Source: Chitinophagaceae bacterium
GTDB lineage: Bacteria > Bacteroidota > Bacteroidia > Chitinophagales > Chitinophagaceae
Direction: 5' to 3'
Length of the DNA stretch: 11,205 nucleotides
NCBI GenBank assembly: GCA_025362915.1
Contig: JANYEU010000388.1
Location: forward strand, 1-11,205
The position numbers were made by a program, and so were the translations under genes. How positions within the stretch are numbered: the stretch's first letter is position 1; every line of letters begins with the position of its first letter. Below are positions 1-5,746 of this stretch, piece after piece. The notes beneath the pieces were generated by a model that was given only the letters and a program-made list of their open reading frames with translations, did no database searches and was not told the origin of the DNA.

Positions 1-78
1 TGTTTTCAACTGCTCCAAGGCATGCGTTTTTACCGCCTCATAATCAAACCTAAACGATGTGTCTTTTTTCTCTCTCAT
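1..78 (-). CDS. Transposase N-terminus (partial), probably IS256/Mutator family
   Basis: Twenty-six codons are visible on the minus strand, from ATG at 78 to the window edge, with no stop. The peptide begins MREKKDTSFRFDYEAV and continues through a short helix ending EQLKT. A charged start followed by F-D-[YF]-E-A and a helix with A-L/I-x-x-L is typical of the extreme N-terminus of IS256-family transposases, just before the first conserved G-x-x-G segment. The catalytic DDE residues would lie outside the window. The start fits a short leader after the presumed IS end at about 140. With only 26 residues the family call is tentative; another DNA-associated protein is possible. Confidence 0.45.
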   Translation of the reverse strand, partial: MREKKDTSFRFDYEAVKTHALEQLKT

Positions 79-140
79 AATTTATCCTGTTAAAGGTCTA
101 ATTTTATTTTGACCTTGACACAGTTTAAATTACACCCTCT
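1..140 (-). mobile_element. Left-edge end of an insertion sequence, probably IS256 family
   Basis: Reading leftward on the minus strand, an outer end at about 140 begins with a GGGTGTAATTTAAACTGTGT-like sequence (121-138) and runs about 60 nt to a transposase-like start codon at 78. A terminal inverted repeat containing ACTGTGT-type sequence followed by a short leader and a transposase ATG is the arrangement of IS256-family ends. The other end lies outside the window, so the inverted repeat, target duplication and element length cannot be confirmed. The outermost base may be anywhere from 137 to 141. The family assignment is from memory of IS256 ends and is moderately confident. Confidence 0.5.
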
Positions 141-322
141 TACATCACACAATACCGTTGTGTTTTTCTCTATTTAACATCTACGTACGTATCGATTCAA
201 AATGCTTTTATGGACTTTATAAAAATAAACCTTTACATTTGATACCGAAACTGATGTAGGGATAGGGCTTGAGGGATATTAATGAAATCGGGCTTTATTA
301 ACAAACATGCGTAAATACAAGA

Positions 323-332
323 GTTGGTAGCA
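323..332. repeat. Box GTTGGTAGCA, inverted partner at 961-970
   Basis: GTTGGTAGCA at 323-332 is exactly inverted as TGCTACCAAC at 961-970. Similarity continues a little inward from both boxes with a short T-rich run. The two boxes face each other around 333-960, which contains the diverged repeat core and the microprotein gene, while the right box is also the outer edge of the inverted-repeat element at 966-1160. This suggests a bounded module, though a 10-bp match alone could be chance. Confidence 0.4.
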
Positions 333-416
333 ATTTTTGACGAACCGTTTCAAAACAATCAGCGACAGAAAAAACGCAATTAAAATATCTGGTAAGACTT
401 GAGCCAAAGCCCACAT

Positions 417-508
417 CGGCTTGACGTTTTCCAATTTTACTTTTGCACTTTTTTCTCCATAGTTTTTCAATTTGGCTTTTGTAACTGGGTGGACTTTTGC
501 TAAAGTCT
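417..508 (+). repeat. Diverged repeat core, copy A
   Basis: Aligns with 1039-1132 in the same orientation. Shared landmarks in order are CGGCTTGACGTTTT-C-AATTT followed by CTTTT, a variable spacer of about 16 nt here and 20 nt in the other copy, AGTTTTTCAATT-GGCTTT, and a GGGnGGAC motif. The same order and spacing over more than 80 nt make common origin likely. Within each copy the TTTTTCAATTTGGCTTTT phrase also occurs twice, so the core is itself an imperfect tandem duplication. This copy lacks the clear inverted ends of the second one. Confidence 0.65.
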
Positions 509-762
509 AAAAGGCAGGACACAATAAACAACGTTCTACAATCACTAACAGCAGACAAAAAAAAACTCATCAAAAATTGCTATAATAAACAAGAATTTAC
601 AATTAGGCAGAGGTTTGGTGTAGACAAAATTATTTTTTTAAGCCATTTTGGTTTGACACAAAAGATAAAATTCAAAATAGATTTCCTCAAATTTGACAAC
701 CTATTTCGAGGAGGAGTTTCCGAAAATCCATAAGAGTAGGATTAACAATTAAAAAAAGCAAA

Positions 763-879
763 ATGGCAAAATCAGCACCAAAACCAGTAAATGCACCAAG
801 TACAACTGGTAAACCATCAGGTGGAGGAAGAGGAAACAATCCACCATCTGCCCCAAGTCCAAAACCCAAAGGCAGATAA
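763..879 (+). CDS. 38-residue Pro/Gly/Lys-rich microprotein, function unknown
   Basis: ATG at 763 to TAA at 877-879 encodes 38 residues beginning MAKSAPKPVNAPSTTG and ending PSPKPKGR. The composition is almost only A, P, S, T, G, N, K and R, with a central GGGRGNN segment and no hydrophobic core, so it should be disordered and basic. No signal peptide or membrane segment is present. Support for a real gene comes from an A-rich leader directly before the ATG, as expected in Bacteroidota, and a strong hairpin terminator starting 11 nt after the stop. Similar short Pro/Gly-rich basic proteins occur as orphan genes in this phylum as far as I recall; no function is known to me. It lies alone between two repeat copies, like the gene of a cassette. 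Confidence 0.6.
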   Translation: MAKSAPKPVNAPSTTGKPSGGGRGNNPPSAPSPKPKGR

Positions 880-889
880 TTTATTTTTT

Positions 890-928
890 GAGTGGAAATA
901 AAATTATTTGTTTGTTTCCACTCTTTTT
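890..928 (+). terminator. Rho-independent terminator of the microprotein gene
   Basis: A perfect 9-bp stem, GAGTGGAAA at 890-898 with TTTCCACTC at 915-923, a 16-nt loop, and a TTTTT run at 924-928. It begins 11 nt after the stop codon of the 38-residue gene and reads in the same direction. The minus-strand side lacks an equivalent T run close to the stem, so it is directional. Confidence 0.75.
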
Positions 929-965
929 AAATTTCGGCAGACTGAACAGCGAGATAAAACTGCTA

Positions 966-1160
966 CCAACATTGGGTTTGGCGTTATTGGGGCTGGACGT
1001 TGTTAGCTTCAACTTTTTATTCGCTATTGTACTTCAGTTCGGGCTTGACGTTTTTCAATTTGGCTTTTAGTTGTTATCTTCAACTTCAGTTTTTCAATTG
1101 GGCTTTAGTTCCGGGCGGACGATTTTCAAATCCCCAACAACGCCAAGCCCTGTTCGTTGG
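966..1160. repeat. ~195-bp element with imperfect inverted ends, contains repeat core copy B
   Basis: The left end (966-992) runs CCAAC, then GGGTTTGGCGTTATTGGGG. The right end (1132-1160), reverse-complemented, runs CCAACGAACAGGG, then CTTGGCGTTGTTGGGG. They pair with few mismatches and a 2-nt gap. The interior (1039-1132) holds the core shared with 417-508, including two TTTTTCAATT-GGCTTT phrases. The size and palindromic ends recall integron attC sites or MITE-like elements, but I do not find the expected R-box order of attC, and no integrase or transposase is nearby. No open frame in it looks coding. Confidence 0.6.
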
Positions 1161-1350
1161 ATGTCACTTTAAAAAACCTTTACATAAATACCCACCAACC
1201 ATTAAACCAACCACCTATTTTACAATCAACCTGTTTGGTATCAAACAATAACGCATCTTTGAGGGGCGAAATTTGTTCCTTTAAAAAGAATTCCTTGCAA
1301 ACAAATACAACCTCCATTAAGCACTTTAAAAAAGCACTAAATAAAATAAA
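1161..1350 (+). other. Leader region of the GH28 gene with a weak promoter candidate
   Basis: AT-rich sequence without a gene. A candidate promoter is TTTG at 1234-1237 and CATCTTTG at 1254-1261 (one mismatch to TAnnTTTG), spaced 16 nt, which is slightly short for this phylum. It would give an untranslated leader of about 80 nt. The stretch AAACCTTTACAT at 1174-1185 repeats 227-238. The bases just before the ATG are nearly all A and T, normal for Bacteroidota starts. Confidence 0.35.
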
Positions 1351-2619
1351 ATGAATAGATATTATTACACTTGTATGAGAACTTTTATCCTTGTAGGTGC
1401 ATTGGTCATGTCCATTTGTGTGGCTAATGCCGCTGCTGGTAAAAAAGAATTGGTTATTACCAGTTGTGGTGCCGTTGGCGATAGTGTAACCCTTAATACC
1501 AAGGTTATTCAGGCATCTATAGATAGTTTGTACAAGATGGGTGGTGGCACATTGGTGGTGCCTAAAGGTATATTCTTAACGGGTGCACTGTACCTGAAAC
1601 AAGGTGTTGATGTACGGATAGAGGAAGATGGTGTACTGAAAGGCTCTGCCAATGTGGAGGATTATCCTGCCATAGATAGGCGCATAGAAGGACATATTGA
1701 GCCGCATTTTTGTCCGGCATTGATAAATGCTTATGGCATCAAGCATTTAAAACTAACCGGAAAAGGAACCATCCAAGGAGGTGGGCAAGTGTTTTGGACT
1801 GCCTTTCATACCAGAAGAGAACTCGATAAGAAAACAAAAAATCTAGATGTTTATCGTCCACAAAATCTGTTTCTGCAGGATTGTACCGACGCAATTGTAA
1901 GTGGATTGAAGTTGCGTTGCTCTGGGTTCTGGAACTTTCATTTATACCGCTGTAAGAATGTGACCATAGAGAACCTTGACATTCAAACGCCAAAGGGCGC
2001 ACCGAGTACTGATGGGATTGATGTGGATGGTTGCCAATATATATACATAAAGGGTTGCTACATTTCGGTGGATGATGATTGCATTGCATTGAAAGGAGGG
2101 AAGGGCATCAGTGCATTGGACGATAAGGAACATAACCTGCCTACGGAGTATATTTATATATCTAACTGTACGTTCAACCTGGGCAATGGGGCAATTACAT
2201 TGGGTAGTGAGGCAACCATTATCAGACACGTAAAAATGTCGGATTGTAAGTTGGAAGGTGCAAACCACTGCACCTTATTAAAGGTAAAAGTGCGCACAGA
2301 TACGCCACAGACTTATGACGATATAACCATTACGGATATAGTTGGCAATGGTAATTATGCCATTATCGGACTTGCGGGTTGGTCGCAATATAAAGACACC
2401 AAGGGATTGCCAGATCCAGCACACACCGTATCAAACATCACCATCAAGAACGTTACAGGAACCTTTGCAGACTTTGGCGAGATAAACCCGCCAGATAATA
2501 CAGAGATATCTAACATTAATTTAAGCAATATCCACATCAAGACCTTGTCTCCCAAATATAAGTACAACGTAGAAGGCAAGAAAGGGGTTACAGTGACGGA
2601 TGTAGTAATAACCCAATAG
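1351..2619 (+). CDS. Secreted glycoside hydrolase family 28 (polygalacturonase-like)
   Basis: A 422-residue right-handed beta-helix glycosidase, expected to cut alpha-linked galacturonic acid or rhamnogalacturonan in pectin outside the cytoplasm. A hydrophobic export signal covers residues 9-27 with likely cleavage after ANA or AAA. The start may be ATG at 1351 or ATG at 1375, which gives the more usual signal peptide MRTFILVG. GH28 landmarks are STDGIDVDGC (219-228), DDDCIALKGG (241-250) and GNGAITLGSE (278-287), giving D221, D242 and D243 as probable catalytic acids. The family's GHG histidine is replaced by N279, and the RIK substrate loop reads as KVKVR (311-315), so this is not a classical endo-polygalacturonase and may be exo-acting or act on another uronide. 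Regular beta-strand coils follow to about 415. No sorting domain and no other pectin-degradation gene is visible. Confidence 0.88.
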   Translation: MNRYYYTCMRTFILVGALVMSICVANAAAGKKELVITSCGAVGDSVTLNTKVIQASIDSLYKMGGGTLVVPKGIFLTGALYLKQGVDVRIEEDGVLKGSANVEDYPAIDRRIEGHIEPHFCPALINAYGIKHLKLTGKGTIQGGGQVFWTAFHTRRELDKKTKNLDVYRPQNLFLQDCTDAIVSGLKLRCSGFWNFHLYRCKNVTIENLDIQTPKGAPSTDGIDVDGCQYIYIKGCYISVDDDCIALKGGKGISALDDKEHNLPTEYIYISNCTFNLGNGAITLGSEATIIRHVKMSDCKLEGANHCTLLKVKVRTDTPQTYDDITITDIVGNGNYAIIGLAGWSQYKDTKGLPDPAHTVSNITIKNVTGTFADFGEINPPDNTEISNINLSNIHIKTLSPKYKYNVEGKKGVTVTDVVITQ

Positions 2620-2724
2620 GAGCACCATAAAATAAAGTGTAAAAGTTTTACGAGAACAGTATGTAGTTGATTCATGCAGGTTTATTGGCAGACTGTTTGT
2701 ATAAATCAATTTAAACTTATTATC

Positions 2725-3237
2725 ATGAAAAAGACTTTATTATTTGCTGCACTTATCATTGCCTTATTGATGGCAGATAATGTAAAAGCACAGGTGAAGG
2801 TTAATGTTAACTTTGATGTGAACATTGGAAGGCAGCCTGTTTGGGGACCTGTTGGTTACGATCATGTTGAGTATTATTATATGCCAGACATTGAGTGTTA
2901 TTACTACGTACCAAGGCACAAATTCATTTATTTTGATAATGGTGATTGGATATTTTCATCTCAATTGCCCTACAGGTATAGTAATTACGATTTAGAACAT
3001 GGATATAAAGTGGTGGTTAATGAATATAAACCTTACATGAATCATCCTTACTATAGGGATAAATATACAAGGGTTGTGGTAGAACACCATGATCTACAAC
3101 CAGTAATTCGCGAAAGTAACGACCCAAGATACTATCAGATTAAGGAACATCCACACCACGGTGAATGGAAAAAATATAAGGAGAAATATGACCATGAAGA
3201 TCATGACCGGGGCGAACATGATCATGACCGCAGATAA
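2725..3237 (+). CDS. Exported Tyr-rich protein with a His/Asp tail, function unknown
   Basis: A 170-residue protein. The start at 2725 is chosen over the in-frame ATG at 2674 because it begins a textbook signal peptide, MKKTLLFAALIIALLMA, cleaved after VKA (residue 22) or close by; the upstream extension is polar and uncharacteristic. The mature part is very rich in Tyr with phrases such as EYYYMPDIECYYYVP (49-63) and LPYRYSNYDLEHGY (81-94), a pattern I recall from Bacteroidota periplasmic proteins of unknown function. The last 15 residues are His/Asp/Glu-rich, ending HEDHDRGEHDHDRR, with more His pairs at 121-122 and 144-145. Such tails often bind divalent metals or copper, and the next gene is a copper-type ATPase, but they are separated by a strong terminator, so any link is inference. 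Confidence 0.78.
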   Translation: MKKTLLFAALIIALLMADNVKAQVKVNVNFDVNIGRQPVWGPVGYDHVEYYYMPDIECYYYVPRHKFIYFDNGDWIFSSQLPYRYSNYDLEHGYKVVVNEYKPYMNHPYYRDKYTRVVVEHHDLQPVIRESNDPRYYQIKEHPHHGEWKKYKEKYDHEDHDRGEHDHDRR

Positions 3238-3263
3238 GAACCAGACTATTATCTCAAATAATT

Positions 3264-3311
3264 AACCCCACCTTCTATCTCATTTTATAATGAGGCAGAG
3301 GGTGGGGTTTT
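3264..3311 (+). terminator. Strong hairpin terminator after the Tyr/His-rich gene
   Basis: AACCCCACC at 3264-3272 pairs perfectly with GGTGGGGTT at 3301-3309, and an inner CTCATT / AATGAG stem (3279-3294) extends the structure. A short T run (3308-3311) follows. It starts 27 nt past the stop codon and separates this gene from the ATPase gene. The complementary A/T flank could allow weaker function on the minus strand. Confidence 0.75.
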
Positions 3312-3406
3312 ACTTTATGTATAATCACATTGACGCTATTCTTCTATTTAAAATCACGATGCTTTCCATATTCTTCCAATGATAATATAGGATTCTCCTC
3401 CTTATC

Positions 3407-3436
3407 CCTTTATCTACAACATAATTCCTTTATCTA
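3407..3436 (+). promoter_or_regulatory. 10-bp direct repeat upstream of the copper ATPase promoter candidate
   Basis: CCTTTATCTA occurs at 3407-3416 and again at 3427-3436, exactly 20 nt apart, or two helical turns. The second copy ends 3 nt before the proposed -33 element at 3440. This is the geometry of an activator or regulator site on one face of the DNA, so it could be an operator for metal-dependent control. The region is AT-rich, so chance is possible. No regulator gene is in the window. Confidence 0.3.
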
Positions 3437-3439
3437 TAA

Positions 3440-3469
3440 TTGTTTTTGATACATGGCTGGGTAACTTCG
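3440..3469 (+). promoter_or_regulatory. Candidate Bacteroidota-type promoter for the copper ATPase
   Basis: TTG at 3440-3442 and TAACTTCG at 3462-3469, spaced 19 nt, match the TTG-N17-23-TAnnTTTG consensus with one mismatch. Transcription would start about 30 nt before the ATG at 3507, after the terminator of the preceding gene, which is where a promoter is needed. Confidence 0.35.
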
Positions 3470-3506
3470 TTGTAATAGAATTGATCATCAAAAATAGAAT
3501 GACAAT

Positions 3507-5678
3507 ATGGAAACGATAAATTGGAAGGTGGAGGGGATGACATGTGGCAATTGTGCATTGAGTATAAATAAGGTACTCAGTAAGCAAGGGATGCAAAAGG
3601 TGCAGGTAAACGCTGTAACTGGCGAGGTTATTTTTGATAATCCTGATGTGATAACCGCATTGGATACGGCGCGTAAAAACATTGCAGACCTTGGCTACAA
3701 GGTTGTGGATGAAACCCTTGCAAACGAACCAACCAGAAAGAAGTTTCTTGGTACTTATCTGGACAAATTCTGGTTTTGTCTTCCTTTTACATTGATATTG
3801 ATGGTAGGGCATTGGGGCATGAGCTTTGGATTCCATTTCTTGCATAATGCATGGTTGCAAATGGCTATATGCTTACCGGTATTTGTTGTGGGCATGAAAT
3901 TTTTTGGATGGAGTGCTTATAAAAGTCTTACCAAGGGCATCCCAAATATGAATGTATTGATTGCATTGGGGGCATCGGCGGCGTTTATTTATAGCCTGAT
4001 AGGAACGATAATCGGCGACATGAATAAAATTTTCTATGAGACGGCAGCCTCTATCATCACCATTGTTTTCTTTGGTAATTGGATGGAAGAATACTCGGTA
4101 GCGAAGACAGAAAGGGCTATCCAAGAGATGACTAAGGTGCAAAAGGTAATGGCAAATATGATTGCATACGATGATGCACACAATGAAAACATCTTTTCTG
4201 TAGAGAATACGCATCTTAAAGTTGGTGACCTGATACTGATAAAAACAGGCGAGCAAGTGCCGATGGATTGTAAGGTATTGAGTGGGGATGCAGAAGTGAA
4301 CGAGGCAATTATTAGTGGCGAAAGTGTGCCACTGTTTAAAAAGCAGGGCGATACATTGATAGGTGGAAGTGTATTGGCAAATGGTACGGTGAAATGTTAT
4401 GTAACGGCTACGGGAAAGGACACGGTGATGAATGGCATAGTAACCATGATGAAACAAGCGCAAGGACAGAAGCCTCCCGTGCAACTGTTGGCAGATAAGA
4501 TCAGTGCCATCTTTGTACCATTGGTGGTTAGTATTGCAGTGCTGACCATTGCCATCAACTACTTCTTTTTGCACCATACTTTTGAGGAAAGCCTGATGCG
4601 TAGTATCGCAGTGCTGGTTATCAGTTGTCCGTGCGCAATGGGTTTGGCTACGCCCGCAGCCATTGCAGTAGGATTGGGAAGGGCTGCAAAACATGGGATA
4701 CTCTATACCCAAACAGAGAGTATGGAACTATTTGCACCGATTAAACAAATAGTCTTTGATAAGACAGGCACATTGACCACAGGAGATTTTAGGATTTCAG
4801 AGTTTGAGGTTTCAGGTTACAAGTTACAGAATACAAGTATTGATTCTCCTCTTTCGACTTTAGACGCTCAACTCTCGACTGATGTCTTCAAAAGCATCGT
4901 CTATTCCCTCGAAAAGTTCTCTAATCACCCCATAGCAAAGAGTATTGCTAAAGAATGGAAGACTACCGAGGTGATTAAATGGAAAAAGATAGAGGAGATA
5001 AAGGGGCTGGGCATGAAAGCCATTGATAAGGAAGGTAATATCTACATGATTGGTTCTGCCAAGATAGATGAGGCAATTGTTGACAAAAGCCACCACCTGT
5101 ATGTAAAAAAGAATCATGATTTGATAGGATGGATAGATATTGCCGATGAGATAAGGCAAGAAGCTAAGACTGTGATAGCATTCTGCAAACGGGAAGGAAT
5201 AAAAACAATCCTCCTAAGTGGCGATAATCTGGCTAAGTGTAAACTAGTGGGTGATGCGCTTGGTATTGATGAGATAATAGCCGAACAGACTCCACAACAG
5301 AAGCTGGATACCATAGAAAAGCTTTGCAGAACTACACCTACTGTCATGGTAGGCGATGGTATAAATGATGCGCCCGCATTGGCAAAAGCTACCATCAGTA
5401 TCAGCCTTAGCTCGGCTTCGCAATTGGCCATACAAAGCGCATCGGTAGTGTTGATGAACAATGGTTTGCAAAAACTACCCATGGCCATGCAGTTAGGAAG
5501 GCATACCTACAATACAGTGAAGGGGAATTTGTTTTGGGCATTCTTTTATAATATCATCGCCATCCCTTTTGCCGCAGCAGGGTTATTTACCCCAACTGCG
5601 GGTGCATTATTGATGGGATTGAGCGATGTGGTATTGGTAATAAACAGTTTAAGACTGAATTGGAAGAAGGTGAGGTAA
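3507..5678 (+). CDS. copA: Copper-type heavy-metal P1B ATPase
   Basis: A 723-residue ATP-driven metal exporter of the inner membrane, probably for Cu(I). In order: one N-terminal HMA domain with the metal-binding motif MTCGNC (C13, C16), four membrane segments between about 86 and 192, the actuator SGES (270-273), the membrane metal site CPC (374-376), the phosphorylation site DKTGT (D418), the P1B signature HP (474-475), and GDGINDAP (616-623). The seventh segment has the Cu-type N-x6-YN pattern (N674, Y681, N682). In the last segment the usual M-x-x-S-S is MGLSD (703-707), an Asp where copper pumps normally have Ser. Residues 432-460 are encoded by heptanucleotide repeats and look like an insertion in the nucleotide-binding domain. 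Length is otherwise normal. A promoter candidate lies at 3440-3469. recQ follows after 68 nt. Confidence 0.93.
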   Translation: METINWKVEGMTCGNCALSINKVLSKQGMQKVQVNAVTGEVIFDNPDVITALDTARKNIADLGYKVVDETLANEPTRKKFLGTYLDKFWFCLPFTLILMVGHWGMSFGFHFLHNAWLQMAICLPVFVVGMKFFGWSAYKSLTKGIPNMNVLIALGASAAFIYSLIGTIIGDMNKIFYETAASIITIVFFGNWMEEYSVAKTERAIQEMTKVQKVMANMIAYDDAHNENIFSVENTHLKVGDLILIKTGEQVPMDCKVLSGDAEVNEAIISGESVPLFKKQGDTLIGGSVLANGTVKCYVTATGKDTVMNGIVTMMKQAQGQKPPVQLLADKISAIFVPLVVSIAVLTIAINYFFLHHTFEESLMRSIAVLVISCPCAMGLATPAAIAVGLGRAAKHGILYTQTESMELFAPIKQIVFDKTGTLTTGDFRISEFEVSGYKLQNTSIDSPLSTLDAQLSTDVFKSIVYSLEKFSNHPIAKSIAKEWKTTEVIKWKKIEEIKGLGMKAIDKEGNIYMIGSAKIDEAIVDKSHHLYVKKNHDLIGWIDIADEIRQEAKTVIAFCKREGIKTILLSGDNLAKCKLVGDALGIDEIIAEQTPQQKLDTIEKLCRTTPTVMVGDGINDAPALAKATISISLSSASQLAIQSASVVLMNNGLQKLPMAMQLGRHTYNTVKGNLFWAFFYNIIAIPFAAAGLFTPTAGALLMGLSDVVLVINSLRLNWKKVR
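4802..4886 (+). repeat. Heptanucleotide-phased repeat translated inside the copper ATPase
   Basis: Two blocks of five 7-nt units. Block 1 (4802-4836) has units of type GTTACAR, for example GTTACAA at 4816 and GTTACAG at 4823. Block 2 (4852-4886) has units of type TTTCGAC, for example TCTCGAC at 4873, ending with TGATGTC at 4880. A 15-nt joint separates them. Block 2 matches the right-edge repeat at 11160-11194 unit by unit at 27 of 35 positions. The blocks contain no stop in the ATPase frame, so the protein reads through. Confidence 0.7.
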
Positions 5679-5746
5679 TTTCTATTTGCTTTGCAATACA
5701 ATCCTTATTTTTATCCATTACACAAACTCATCATTAATAAAAGCAA

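Larger units (their letters stand above)
141..762. other. Accessory intergenic block without a supported gene
   Basis: About 620 nt with no convincing coding region. It holds the outer flank of the IS, a box GTTGGTAGCA at 323-332, a diverged copy of a repeat core at 417-508, and the leader of the microprotein gene at 763. Short open frames occur on both strands, but they cross the repeat, start with poor codons, have low-complexity composition and resemble nothing I know. A weak promoter candidate for the microprotein gene is TTG at 653-655 and TAGATTTC at 678-685 (22-nt spacing, one mismatch to TAnnTTTG). Confidence 0.5.

Noticed and set aside
497..733. Open frame of 78 codons from a TTG between the repeat core and the microprotein gene
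   Set aside because: It begins inside the repeat core, has no good start context, is dominated by A/T-driven K/N/I/F codons and resembles no family; treated as noncoding leader.
966..1160. Integron attC site
   Set aside because: Length and palindromic ends fit, but the order of the GGCGTT / AACGCC arms and the R-box consensus do not, and no integrase is present; kept only as a resemblance.
2639..2651. GTAAAA-G-TTTTAC inverted repeat after the GH28 gene
   Set aside because: Six-bp AT-rich arms with a 1-nt centre cannot form a useful hairpin and have no T run.
2674..2724. Longer N-terminus for the Tyr/His-rich protein
   Set aside because: It would hide a textbook signal peptide starting at 2725 behind 17 polar residues.
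3873..4712. Long minus-strand open frame opposite the copper ATPase
   Set aside because: Its residues are the antisense shadow of a protein with all P1B motifs in order; composition rich in H, C and Y is typical of a shadow frame.
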